Made by a program: the position numbers and the translations under genes. Below, one piece after another: positions 34,968-43,800 of a stretch of 64,000 nucleotides of DNA. Each line of letters starts with the position of its first letter. Position 1 is the stretch's first letter. Source of the stretch: Mogibacterium diversum_A. GTDB taxonomy: Bacteria > Bacillota > Clostridia > Peptostreptococcales > Anaerovoracaceae. The notes beneath the pieces were generated by a model. That model saw only the letters and a list, made by a program, of their open reading frames with translations, did not search any database and had not been told where the DNA came from. The stretch covers positions 28,012 through 92,011 of the forward strand of contig NZ_CALIZG010000013.1 in the NCBI RefSeq assembly GCF_938028775.1. Reading direction: 5' to 3'.

Positions 34968-36623
34968 ATGGCTGCAAAGCGCAGTTTAGATAAGAGCTAT
35001 GTTGTTAGAAACATCAGGCAGAAACAGAGATTCAAATACAAGCTCATATTAGAGGGCATAGCGGTTGGTTCGATTGTCGGACTTGTTATTGCGCTGTTCA
35101 GAATCATGATTGTGAAAGCTGATCATGCCCGACAGATGGCGGTTCATCTGGTTAAGGTGAGACCGGTATATGCATTTGCAGTTTTTATGGCACTGATTTT
35201 AATCGCCTGGATTTTGGATAAGCTCATTAGATTTGAACCGGATATCTCGGGGTCTGGCATACCGCAAATAGAGGGTGAGCTGAAGGGTCTTGAGGATCAG
35301 AACTGGCGCAAGGTACTGATTGCTAAATTTGCGGGATGCGTTCTGGCTATTGGCGGCGGCTTGGCTCTCGGTAGAGAGGGCCCGAGTATTCAGCTGGGTG
35401 GCATGATAGGCAAGGGCTTCGCGCGCCGGAAGAATGCGCTTCTGACGGAGGAGAGAATGCTGATGAGCTGTGGCGCCGGCGCGGGCCTAGCCGCCGCGTT
35501 TGGAGCTCCGCTAGCTGGAGTGCTATTTGCGCTTGAAGAGCTTCACAAGAACTTCTCAGCAGAAGTTCTTGTATCCACGATGGCAGCTAGCGCAGTTGCT
35601 GACTACATAGCTGTCAATATAATCGGACTTAGACCGGTGTTTGATTTTGATGTTGAACACAGAATTCCATTACGCCTCTACTGGGCAATAGTTTTGCTTG
35701 GCGTAATACTTGGAATCCTGGGTGTTATATACAATAAGCTGCTAGACAAGATGCAGGATTTCTTTGATAGGTTCGATAGCAAGTTCATCAGTATCGGAAT
35801 CATGCTCATGATTTCATTCCTCATGATGTTCATCTATCCGACTGTGCTCGGCAGTGGAAATAACCTCGTGAAGGTCATCAGCGATGGCAAATTCACACTG
35901 ATAGCACTTGCCATACTATTAGTCGCAAAGCTGTTCTTCTCGACAGGTAGCTTCGGAACGGGAACTCCCGGTGGCATCTTCTTACCACTACTCGTCATCG
36001 GAGCAATTACGGGTGGACTTTACTCTACATTTTTAAGCACGGCATTTGGCGTAGAGGAATACTATATTAAAGCCTTCGTAATCATCGCTATGGCAGGTTT
36101 CTTCTCAGCTATCGTAAGAGCTCCAATTACAGGGGTTATCCTCATCACAGAGATGACTGGAAACTTCATGACACTGTTATCACTCGTGGCAGCATCTCTC
36201 GCCGCATATGTAGTAGCTGACCTTCTAGGCGGAGAACCAGTATATGATCAGCTTATGCATAGGAGACAGCGAAAGAAGGTGGAGAGCGGATCAGGCACAC
36301 CCGACCATGATTATTTGGCGGATGTCTATAGCAAGAGTGACAAGAAGTACGTCAAGAAGCGTATCTCGATTCGAGAACGCAAGGTCGTAATTGATTCTAG
36401 CATTCACATCGGTTCAATGATGGATGGACACAAGGTCATGGAGCTTGGGCTTCCAGAAGGTAGCCTGATTGTCTCAGTCATGAGAGATGGCAAGGAGATA
36501 ATTCCGCATGGTTCCACTATTCTAAATGGTGGTGACGACCTAGAGATACTGTGTAGGCTCAAGGACATTGCAGCAACCGAGGCGGTCCTCGATGAGAAGT
36601 GCAAGGCGATAGATGCAGATTAG
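34968..36623 (+). CDS. ClC-type chloride transporter with C-terminal TrkA_C domain
   Basis: 551 aa membrane protein. Anion-selectivity signatures: GSGIPQ (95-100), GREGP (135-139, gating Glu137) and GTPGGIFLP. The APLAGVLFALEE segment supplies the inner proton-pathway glutamate (E190/E191), so an H+/Cl- exchanger is more likely than a channel. The central Ser in GSGIP argues for chloride rather than fluoride-type CLC-F. A TrkA_C/RCK-like regulatory domain occupies about 470-551 (IHIGSMMDGHKVMELGLPEG). The start at 34968 has GGAAGGAAT upstream. Confidence 0.92.
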   Translation: MAAKRSLDKSYVVRNIRQKQRFKYKLILEGIAVGSIVGLVIALFRIMIVKADHARQMAVHLVKVRPVYAFAVFMALILIAWILDKLIRFEPDISGSGIPQIEGELKGLEDQNWRKVLIAKFAGCVLAIGGGLALGREGPSIQLGGMIGKGFARRKNALLTEERMLMSCGAGAGLAAAFGAPLAGVLFALEELHKNFSAEVLVSTMAASAVADYIAVNIIGLRPVFDFDVEHRIPLRLYWAIVLLGVILGILGVIYNKLLDKMQDFFDRFDSKFISIGIMLMISFLMMFIYPTVLGSGNNLVKVISDGKFTLIALAILLVAKLFFSTGSFGTGTPGGIFLPLLVIGAITGGLYSTFLSTAFGVEEYYIKAFVIIAMAGFFSAIVRAPITGVILITEMTGNFMTLLSLVAASLAAYVVADLLGGEPVYDQLMHRRQRKKVESGSGTPDHDYLADVYSKSDKKYVKKRISIRERKVVIDSSIHIGSMMDGHKVMELGLPEGSLIVSVMRDGKEIIPHGSTILNGGDDLEILCRLKDIAATEAVLDEKCKAIDAD

Positions 36624-36686
36624 ATTACCTAACATAATGGCATAAACCAGACTGCCCTAGAGTCACAAAAAAGGAGACAAAGAGTC

Positions 36687-37448
36687 ATGAATACAGTAAA
36701 AATTAGAAATATCGAAATCGGCTCTGGACTACCCAAGATTTGTGCACCAATTATTGGCGCAACTAAAGAAGACATACTGGTAGAGGCAGAGAACATAGGA
36801 AGTTTACCTGTAGATATAGCTGAATGGCGTGTCGATTGGTTTGAGCATGCGTTCAATTTTAGTAAGGTAGAAGACGTACTGAAGGATTTAAGAACAGCCC
36901 TTGGAGAGACTCCGCTGTTGGTGACATTTCGTACATCGAATGAGGGCGGTGAAAAGTCTATTAAACCTGATGATTATGCAGAGTTTATCGTAAGTGCATC
37001 TGAGACCGGATACGTTGACCTGGTCGATGTGGAAGTTTTTATAGGAACAGATATCGTAAAAGAAATTATAGCTGGTGCTCACAATGCCGGTGTCAAGGTT
37101 ATCGGATCGAATCACGATTTTAATAAGACTCCAGACAAAGACGAGATTGTAGAAAGGCTCCGCAATATGCAGGAGTTAGGCGTAGATATACCTAAGATTG
37201 CAGTTATGCCAAAAGACATGAAGGATGTAATAACACTACTCGCCGCTACAGAGGAGATGTACAGAGAATTTGCGGACTGTCCTATCGTCACGGTTTCGAT
37301 GTCTGAAACAGGAGTGCTATCTAGGATTTGTGGTGAAGCTTTCGGGTCGGCGATTACCTTTGGCGCAGCCAAGAATGTATCGGCGCCTGGTCAGATGGGA
37401 GTGAATGATCTCAGTACAGCAATAAAATTGCTGCACGAGTATCTATGA
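36687..37448 (+). CDS. aroD: Type I 3-dehydroquinate dehydratase
   Basis: 253 aa shikimate-pathway enzyme that dehydrates 3-dehydroquinate through a Schiff base. The catalytic pair sits at H143 (SNHDF) and K170 (IPKIAVMP), the standard numbering of the family. Other marks are PIIG near 21-24, EWRVDWFE and FGAAKNVSAPGQ. AAAAAAGGAGACAAAG precedes the ATG. Alone in its unit; no other aro gene is near. Followed by a 130-bp gap before a convergent gene. Confidence 0.95.
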   Translation: MNTVKIRNIEIGSGLPKICAPIIGATKEDILVEAENIGSLPVDIAEWRVDWFEHAFNFSKVEDVLKDLRTALGETPLLVTFRTSNEGGEKSIKPDDYAEFIVSASETGYVDLVDVEVFIGTDIVKEIIAGAHNAGVKVIGSNHDFNKTPDKDEIVERLRNMQELGVDIPKIAVMPKDMKDVITLLAATEEMYREFADCPIVTVSMSETGVLSRICGEAFGSAITFGAAKNVSAPGQMGVNDLSTAIKLLHEYL

Positions 37449-37580
37449 TAAATCGACGATATATAGAGCGTTCTAATTGAAGAAAATCAACTTAAAAGCT
37501 CAATCGACAAGGTGCAGTTAACATGGCGCAATTAAGCCAAGACGCATTATAAAAGCAATGCCTTATAGACCAAGACATTG

Positions 37581-38696
37581 CTATATATTGCAGTTTATTC
37601 TGAACTGTGCAGCTTCCAAGCTGTCATCTACCCTGAACTTGATACTTAGTTCGGGGTACTTTTTTTCAAAATATTTCTTATTTTCACTGTTATTACCAAC
37701 GATATTTGAAAACCACTTTGGAGAAGAGAAAATATCGACTTTTACTCGTGAGAACCTCCGATTATTTATACTTTCATTTGCCAAGCTCCTGCCATGCAAA
37801 TGGTTAGCTATGAGCTCGCCTGACTTCTCGTAACAGTTTCTGAGCTCATCTACAATCCTATCTAGGTGTGGCTCAATCTCATCCCGTGCTATCCGCCCTT
37901 CGACTAGCTGCCTGAAAGCAGGGTGATACGTTCCGCCGTTTATCGATCCACCTTCGCCGATGATATCAGTGCTCTTGAGCCCTACTCTCATAATAGTTAT
38001 GCCTGCATCATCGAGTATCTTATACATTGCCGCCGTCCTCGTAACGGCTTCCTCCCTGCTTAGCGGCTTATATTCACCGCGCTCATACATTTCTAGTAGC
38101 TCCGTGTCATCAATAACGATAGTCGGGTATAACCTAGTCAGTGAAGGCTTTAGCTTAACGGCCTCTTTTGCCGAATAGATACACGTTTCAAGTGAATCTC
38201 CCGGAAGCCCAATCATCAGCTGGATTCCGAATTCAAATCCATACTCTTTAATCAGTGAGACAGCCTCGTATACAGCCGTACTTGTATGTCCGCGATTCGA
38301 CTTACGAAGCACCTCATCGTCGAAAGACTGAACTCCGAGCTCAATCGTATCAACAGAGTATGCATTTAGATTATCCAAAATATCTCTATCTATATAGTCA
38401 GGGCGCGTCGACAGATGGATCTTGTCGATGAGCCCTCTATCCTTGTATTCCTTGGCAATGGCGAGGTACGAACTCTGTTCCTCTAGCTCTAGTCCTGTAA
38501 AGCTTCCACCGTAAAAAGCTATTTCGACCGTTGGAACTTCTCCGAGTGTCGTAAGCCATGTATCGATCGTATTTTTTACTTCATCCGCAGTCGGGGCAGT
38601 CGTGCGAGCAGTGATTTTCCGCTGGTTGCAGAAAACACAGTCATTGGGGCAGCCTCGGTGTGGTATGAATATTGGAATAATAGCGTGTTTCTTCAT
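37581..38696 (-). CDS. Radical SAM protein of the Elp3-like/DUF family
   Basis: 371 aa. Iron-sulfur cluster motif C16-x3-C20-x2-C23 (RGCPNDCVFC). SAM-binding elements: YGGSFTGL, STRPDYID, TIELGVQSFDDEVL and MIGLPGDS. The pattern matches the Elp3-like radical SAM proteins often encoded beside rnc/smc in Clostridia; no acetyltransferase domain is present. Function is unknown, with tRNA or cofactor modification possible. Minus strand, downstream of the DUF6873-like and asparaginase genes with an 8-bp gap. Confidence 0.85.
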   Translation of the reverse strand: MKKHAIIPIFIPHRGCPNDCVFCNQRKITARTTAPTADEVKNTIDTWLTTLGEVPTVEIAFYGGSFTGLELEEQSSYLAIAKEYKDRGLIDKIHLSTRPDYIDRDILDNLNAYSVDTIELGVQSFDDEVLRKSNRGHTSTAVYEAVSLIKEYGFEFGIQLMIGLPGDSLETCIYSAKEAVKLKPSLTRLYPTIVIDDTELLEMYERGEYKPLSREEAVTRTAAMYKILDDAGITIMRVGLKSTDIIGEGGSINGGTYHPAFRQLVEGRIARDEIEPHLDRIVDELRNCYEKSGELIANHLHGRSLANESINNRRFSRVKVDIFSSPKWFSNIVGNNSENKKYFEKKYPELSIKFRVDDSLEAAQFRINCNI

Positions 38697-38704
38697 ATAT
38701 ATCC

Positions 38705-39382
38705 TTAGTCAGCATCAGATTTTGTAACCGTAATTATTGAGCCGATATCCTCAAGCTCGTATGTTTCAAACCACTTGCAACCAAGACCTTGGGCCTCGAT
38801 GAAAGCGGTAATTTCCCTAAAGTTTGGATGCGCTGAGAGATTGCCGTTAAATACTATTTCGTCATCCACACGGCCACTTGCACCTCCGATAAAACCAGTA
38901 TCGGCACCGCGTAGCTTCACGAAGCCTGGTTTGACTAGAAGCACGTTCATGCCTGCTGCTTCACAAGGCTTTGCGATTCCTTTATCGTATGTGATGATAG
39001 AGTTTTCATCTACTATGACAGTGCTGCATTTTGCATATCCCTGACGGACATCTATAAGCTTCAGTTCATTTTCGCAGCTCGCCTTTGCAGCAGCAAGGAG
39101 TTCTGAAGTAGTTATGTCCAGTCTGTGGATAAAAAACTTTCCAGTACATGCCGCATTGTATCTTGAGTCGCCTGGATAGAGCGGACTTAATTCGTTAGGA
39201 GCACCTTCATAGATAGGAGATTCAGGCCTTGCTCCTAGCTTGCACAGCAGTACGTCTGGATGATTTGCAACAAGCCCCGATGCCGTGCGGAGTTCGGGAA
39301 ATGTGTGGATAAAATGACCAGAATTTGCAAGGTAAGTACATAGGTCAGGGTGAGCAAGCGATGACAGATATGCTATCTTCAT
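38705..39382 (-). CDS. DUF6873-like GME-fold protein
   Basis: 225 aa cytoplasmic protein. Segments such as HPDVLLCKLG, NAACTGKFFIH, VRQGYAKCSTVIVDENS and FIGGASGRVDDEI resemble the family called DUF6873 (guanidine-modifying-enzyme-like fold); assignment is from memory. Conserved Cys and His residues (KCSTVIV, NLSAHPNF) could form an active site. Its ATG overlaps the asparaginase stop by 4 bases (ATGA), so the two are co-translated. No substrate can be named. Confidence 0.6.
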   Translation of the reverse strand: MKIAYLSSLAHPDLCTYLANSGHFIHTFPELRTASGLVANHPDVLLCKLGARPESPIYEGAPNELSPLYPGDSRYNAACTGKFFIHRLDITTSELLAAAKASCENELKLIDVRQGYAKCSTVIVDENSIITYDKGIAKPCEAAGMNVLLVKPGFVKLRGADTGFIGGASGRVDDEIVFNGNLSAHPNFREITAFIEAQGLGCKWFETYELEDIGSIITVTKSDAD

Positions 39383-40419
39383 TGGTTCAGCTCTCCACGC
39401 AAATCGGTCTCTATAAGCCTGCTGATCTCGCTGTGCTCTAGACCTAGGCTGAAGAGGTAGTAGAGTTTAGCTACTGTCGCTTCGGTAGTCATATTTGAAC
39501 CGGATACCGCACCAGCTTTTGCAAGCTCTGAACTCGTCTCATATGCCCCGAGCCTGACCGTTCCCTGCGAGCACTGCGTGCAGACTACCACTGTAGTGCC
39601 ATTTGTAATAGCACGGGTGATGAGAGGTGGCAGAGCTTCATCATAATTAGGGATGTTGCCTGTGCCAAATGTTTCAAGCACAAGAGCATCGAGTCCGCGC
39701 GTTACGATTGGTGCAAATAGTTCAAACTGGATTCCCGGGAAAAGCTTGATAACGCCGACCTTCGCTGGCTTGATCGACTGCACGAGAAGATCGCCGCGAG
39801 GCTTTTGCTTCAGGCGAGGCTCGTTATAGTTGATGTCTATGCCCACTTCAGCAAGCGGTGGATAATTCGGCGAAGAAAAGGCGATAAGCCCATCCGCCGA
39901 AGCTTTCATAGAACGGTTTCCGCGTAAGAGTTTGTGCCCAAAGTACAGAGCAACTTCGTTTACCTTGCCAGAAGCGGCAATCAATATGGAAGTTATGAGG
40001 TTGTCCTTGCCATCGCTTCTTAGCTCACAAAGTGGAATTTGTGACCCAGTGAAAATTACAGGCTTACCTAGATTCTCGAGCATGAAGGAAAGTGCCGAGG
40101 TACTGTAAGCCATGGTATCTGTGCCGTGTAGCACGACAAATCCGTCGAAGTCATCGTAACGGGATGCAATCGACTCGGCGATTATGTTCCACTGCACGTA
40201 AGTTATGTTGGAAGAATCGAGGAGTGGCGAGAACTCAACAAGCTCATACTTAGGCATTCCATCAGCACGAAGGTCGTCGATGCGGTCTAGCTCATGCTGA
40301 AAGTGTCCCGCTATTGGTGCGTAACCACTGTCCGTTCTGGACATGCCGATTGTTCCCCCTGTATATATGAGGCAAATTTTCTTATCTTCTATCCTCTGCA
40401 TTTGTTCTGCTTCGGTCAT
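39379..40419 (-). CDS. ansA: Type I L-asparaginase
   Basis: 346 aa amidohydrolase converting asparagine to aspartate and ammonia. Catalytic Thr23 is in YTGGTIGM, and T100-D101 are in VLHGTDTMAYS. The second half has KLFPGIQFELF and LVLETFGTGNIPN, matching cytoplasmic AnsA. No signal peptide. AGGTG precedes the ATG. First gene of a minus-strand unit asparaginase, DUF6873-like, radical SAM, held together by overlaps. Confidence 0.93.
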   Translation of the reverse strand: MTEAEQMQRIEDKKICLIYTGGTIGMSRTDSGYAPIAGHFQHELDRIDDLRADGMPKYELVEFSPLLDSSNITYVQWNIIAESIASRYDDFDGFVVLHGTDTMAYSTSALSFMLENLGKPVIFTGSQIPLCELRSDGKDNLITSILIAASGKVNEVALYFGHKLLRGNRSMKASADGLIAFSSPNYPPLAEVGIDINYNEPRLKQKPRGDLLVQSIKPAKVGVIKLFPGIQFELFAPIVTRGLDALVLETFGTGNIPNYDEALPPLITRAITNGTTVVVCTQCSQGTVRLGAYETSSELAKAGAVSGSNMTTEATVAKLYYLFSLGLEHSEISRLIETDLRGELNQ

Positions 40420-40536
40420 ATGACACCTCGTAATTCATTCACAATTGTAAATCTTTAATATATATCTGCCACGACAATGGTGACACACTCTGTAATTGAT
40501 TATATCACGCAGCAATTTAAATTTGAAAATGCAACA

Positions 40537-40565
40537 TTGATAAGTAAATGATTTTATTATATACT
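40537..40565 (+). promoter_or_regulatory. Promoter of tRNA-Thr
   Basis: TTGATA (40537-40542), a 17-bp spacer and TATACT (40560-40565), 18 bases before the mature tRNA 5' end. Confidence 0.7.
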
Positions 40566-40583
40566 TTATTGGCAACTTCGTAT

Positions 40584-40658
40584 GCTGCTGTGGCTCAATG
40601 GTAGAGCACTTCACTCGTAATGAAGTGGTTGCGAGTTCGATTCTCGCCAGCAGCTCCA
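40584..40658 (+). tRNA. tRNA-Thr (anticodon CGT)
   Basis: 75 bases including encoded CCA. Acceptor GCTGCTG/CAGCAGC, D stem GCTC/GAGC, anticodon stem CTTCA/TGAAG with loop CTCGTAA (anticodon 40616-40618), and T arm GCGAG-TTCGATT-CTCGC all pair. Reads ACG codons. Confidence 0.95.
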
Positions 40659-40663
40659 AAAGT

Positions 40664-40708
40664 AAAAGCCTTGAAAACGCCTTTTGATCGGCGGATTCGA
40701 GGCTTTTT
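40664..40708 (+). terminator. Terminator after tRNA-Thr
   Basis: Outer arms AAAAGCCT (40664-40671) and AGGCTTTT (40700-40707) with an inner CGCC/GGCG pairing and T5. Could also serve the convergent DUF898-like gene. Confidence 0.7.
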
Positions 40709-40715
40709 ACATTAT

Positions 40716-41027
40716 CTAATTCACAAAATGTGTATGCATCGTCTTCCACTGCCTAAGCTTGATGCTCACCCAGAATCCATAGATTCCAAAAGTTACAATT
40801 GTAAGCAGAAGCCATTTTATCCAGTTTCCAAATAGCTGCACAGCGGTACCATCAAATTCTAGGCGCTTACCTTCTATGACAGTGTGCTTTATTTCCCAGT
40901 TGTAAATCATGCAGTATGCCCAAGGCAGACAAATGCCGAGAGTTGCAGTTGTAATAAGGGTACCAAGGATGCTGTAGCCAATAAGCTGAAATAGTCCGCC
41001 ATCAAAATAAGGTTCTTCGTGATTCAT
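40716..41027 (-). CDS. DUF898-like small membrane protein
   Basis: 103 aa with two hydrophobic segments (LFQLIGYSILGTLITTATLG at about 12-31 and WIKWLLLTIVTFGIYGFW at about 69-86). The pattern G-x-CLPWAYC-M then FDGTAVQLFGNWIKW is typical of DUF898/YjgN-like proteins, here in single-unit form. Role unknown. Monocistronic, convergent with tRNA-Thr. Confidence 0.7.
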   Translation of the reverse strand: MNHEEPYFDGGLFQLIGYSILGTLITTATLGICLPWAYCMIYNWEIKHTVIEGKRLEFDGTAVQLFGNWIKWLLLTIVTFGIYGFWVSIKLRQWKTMHTHFVN

Positions 41028-41275
41028 AGTTCAGTTCCTCATTTAATTTTAATAGTAATTTTGCATGAGTTGTAGATTATCACTTATGAGGGTCTGTGTA
41101 AATAGGGCAGATAACATTTTTTATTCCTGTTATCCAATAGAAAATGATGAAAATATATGATAACTAAATTGGAGGCGAGCAAACCCTATTAACCGATAAA
41201 ATACTTGAAAATACAACATCTGTAATATAAAATTATTCTATTACATGAAGCATATTTTTTTAGTGAGAGGTTGAA

Positions 41276-43138
41276 ATGGAAAGAAGGAACTATAACTCTA
41301 TACTGGCGTTTATATGTAGCAGTCTCGTGTTGCTATTTTTTTTGGTCGTATTTTGCCCAATTAATGTAAACGCAGATGACGAAAATCCAACATGGGATGC
41401 TGAGAGCGATAAGGTATACTATCTATCACTTCCGTCAACAGATGGTTCACATAGTGATTGCACTCTCGTTCAAAGCAACGGCAAGTTCGGTATGATTGAT
41501 GCGTCAAACCCTAGCGAATATGGACCATATGCTGTTCAGGGCGGTAATGGAAAGACCGTAGCGGAATTTATGAGGAAGCTAGGCGTTAAGCATATTGATT
41601 TCGCAGTTGCTACGCATGCGCATTCAGACCACATAGGTGGATTTATAGATTTGGTTGACGAGAAGAATTCCGATGGAAATCCATTCTTTGACTCAGATAC
41701 CGTTTATATTCATAAGAAATATCTAAATTGGGATCCTAAGTACGAAGATCCGACATGGCAGACGGCTGAATACTTTAAGGAAGTTACACGAAAGCTAACC
41801 GAGGCAAAGGTTACAATGGTCGATATCACCTCCGATGATACGAGTGGACTTTCTAAGCTAGATGCAACGATGACTAAGAAGGGCGACTATAGCGACAATA
41901 TTAGCTTTAAGTTTGGCAACCTAGATATCGCGCTGTACAACCTAGATAGTATTGTCAACAAAGAGGGGTATACGGAGAACGACAACTCCATAATCACGCA
42001 GATTACCAAGGGGCTACACAATGCGGTAATACTCGGAGATGCATCTGCGATGATCGATTATAAATATGGAGAGGTTATTTATAAGAAATCTGGCACTATA
42101 GACACTCTAAGAACTGGTCATCACGGCATCTCAAGTGCAAATGGTAAGCAGTTACTTGAATTCTTGGAGCCTAAGAACTTTGTGCTCTCGTCAAATGGAC
42201 CGCTTAGTCAGCTGTCATACAAGTTATATGCAGACAAGCACAATACCCCAGCATACAAAGCTATTGAAAATGTTGGGGCTATCGTAGAGGACTTTGATAA
42301 GTCTTCCGCAGATCTTCAGACTTTTGCCGATGAATCTTGCAGAGCTTTAGTAAAGGCAAAGACTTACCATCCTATTATTAGGGGATGGCAGATCTGGGGA
42401 GATGCTACCGCGCCAGACGGATGGTCTTACGCTTATATTAAGGATGACGGCAAGTACGCTACAGGATGGCAGTATATCGAAGGAGCTTGGTACTGCTTCG
42501 ATTCAGAAGGCTATAACTTAATGCTGCAGGACACTGTGTATTATGACAAAGCAGCAAAAAAGAAATATGTATTAACGAGATCTGGAATCATGGGCACTGG
42601 CTGGGTGAAAGCCAAGGATAAGTGGTATTTCGCAGATTCGTCGGGTGCACTCAAGACAGGTTGGATAACGTACGGAAAAGACTGGTGCTTCATGGATAAT
42701 GATGGTGCTATGCAGACAGGCTGGGTAGAAGACGGTGGTCACAGATATTTCCTTGATGCGAGTGGATTGATGAAAACTGGCTGGGTACAGGATAATGGCA
42801 AGTGGTATCTTCTAAATTCCAGCGGCGCAATGCAGAAGGGATGGCAGTACACTGGCGGTGCTTGGTACTATCTAGGTAGCGACGGAGTTATGCAGACTGG
42901 CTGGATTCAGGAAGGTGGCAATAGCTATTATCTAAGCTCCAGCGGTGCGATGAAGACCGGCTGGCTACAGGATAACGGCAAGTGGTACTATCTGAATTCC
43001 AGCGGTGCAATGTACAGAGGATGGTTAAAGCATTATGGCGTATGGTACTACCTAGGGCAAGACGGCGTAATGTATACAGGCACACATGTGATTGACAGCA
43101 CAACATATAATTTTGATACAACAGGGGCACTAGCATAG
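41276..43138 (+). CDS. Secreted metallo-beta-lactamase-fold hydrolase with choline-binding repeats (Pce-like)
   Basis: 620 aa. Signal peptide at about 1-33 ending VNA. The metallo-beta-lactamase domain (about 40-330) has the metal motif H114-x-H116-x-D118-H119 (ATHAHSDHIGG), further ligands around LGDASAMIDY and a TGHHG motif. From about residue 370 there are ten or so aromatic/glycine repeats of the choline-binding type (GWVKAKDKWYF, TGWVQDNGKWYLL). The same pairing of domains is found in pneumococcal Pce/CbpE, a phosphorylcholine esterase. Probably binds and edits choline-bearing wall or host phosphocholine; the substrate is inferred. Confidence 0.87.
   Translation: MERRNYNSILAFICSSLVLLFFLVVFCPINVNADDENPTWDAESDKVYYLSLPSTDGSHSDCTLVQSNGKFGMIDASNPSEYGPYAVQGGNGKTVAEFMRKLGVKHIDFAVATHAHSDHIGGFIDLVDEKNSDGNPFFDSDTVYIHKKYLNWDPKYEDPTWQTAEYFKEVTRKLTEAKVTMVDITSDDTSGLSKLDATMTKKGDYSDNISFKFGNLDIALYNLDSIVNKEGYTENDNSIITQITKGLHNAVILGDASAMIDYKYGEVIYKKSGTIDTLRTGHHGISSANGKQLLEFLEPKNFVLSSNGPLSQLSYKLYADKHNTPAYKAIENVGAIVEDFDKSSADLQTFADESCRALVKAKTYHPIIRGWQIWGDATAPDGWSYAYIKDDGKYATGWQYIEGAWYCFDSEGYNLMLQDTVYYDKAAKKKYVLTRSGIMGTGWVKAKDKWYFADSSGALKTGWITYGKDWCFMDNDGAMQTGWVEDGGHRYFLDASGLMKTGWVQDNGKWYLLNSSGAMQKGWQYTGGAWYYLGSDGVMQTGWIQEGGNSYYLSSSGAMKTGWLQDNGKWYYLNSSGAMYRGWLKHYGVWYYLGQDGVMYTGTHVIDSTTYNFDTTGALA
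42597..43098 (+). repeat. Tandem choline-binding repeat region
   Basis: About eight in-frame units of roughly 60 bases encode the recurring TGW-x6-10-WYYL-x5-GAM pattern. Neighbouring units share near-identical stretches such as CAGGATAA(T/C)GGCAAGTGGTA, so the copy number could change by slippage or recombination. Confidence 0.8.
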
Positions 43139-43202
43139 CAAGGCTAGTGCCTCTTGCTATAACAGTAAACCGTAGGATAGTTGCAAAAGGAGGTTCAGGA
43201 AT

Positions 43203-43634
43203 ATGGATCAGATTCAGCTAGCTCAGCAGATATGTCAGGAGGCTCACTACGGGCAAGTGGACAAGGCGGGAAAGCCTTACTATCTGCACCCATTCGCAGT
43301 CGCAGATATGTGTGAAACTGAAGAGGAAAAGGTTACCGCCTACCTTCACGACGTGCTCGAGGATAGCGAGTATGATGAAATGTATTTGCGCATGTGCGGA
43401 TTTAGCGATAAGGTAGTTGAAGCGGTGAAAACTCTTACAAAAGGCGTAGACGAAGACTACATGCAGTACATAGATAGGATCTCGCAAAATAAGCTGGCGA
43501 CCTCCGTAAAGCTTGCCGACCTAAGCCACAACATGGACATCAGCCGTATAGAGCATCCCTCTGCAGAGGACTATGCAAGAGTCGAGAAATATAGGGCAGC
43601 GATGAAGAGGCTTTTGCAGGGAAATGCCAACTAA
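43203..43634 (+). CDS. Small alarmone hydrolase-like HD protein (MESH1/RelA-hydrolase type)
   Basis: 143 aa single HD domain. All residues of the Rel hydrolase pocket can be seen: H29 (YYLHPF), H49-D50-x-x-E53-D54 (YLHDVLEDS), and D106/N110 (LADLSHNMD). No synthetase, TGS or ACT domain is present, and length fits the stand-alone SAH group. Expected to remove pyrophosphate from (p)ppGpp with Mn2+, though some relatives use other nucleotides. AAAGGAGG precedes the ATG; the gene follows the choline-binding protein gene after 64 bp. Confidence 0.83.
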   Translation: MDQIQLAQQICQEAHYGQVDKAGKPYYLHPFAVADMCETEEEKVTAYLHDVLEDSEYDEMYLRMCGFSDKVVEAVKTLTKGVDEDYMQYIDRISQNKLATSVKLADLSHNMDISRIEHPSAEDYARVEKYRAAMKRLLQGNAN

Positions 43635-43800
43635 AAAGTGGGGATTTCTAGCAAAAACAAGAAATAACAGCACAAAAATAACGCACTATTGAAAATACTA
43701 ATAATTACCGCTAAGTATTAAAATTACTGATTTTAATACAAAATCCTTGTTTGATATACTCGTAATGATAAATCGATATTATTTAAACAAGGAGGATACA

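Noticed and set aside
40435..40749. Minus-strand 104-codon frame covering tRNA-Thr
   Set aside because: It runs through a well-folded tRNA gene and a terminator and shows no protein-like features or ribosome site.
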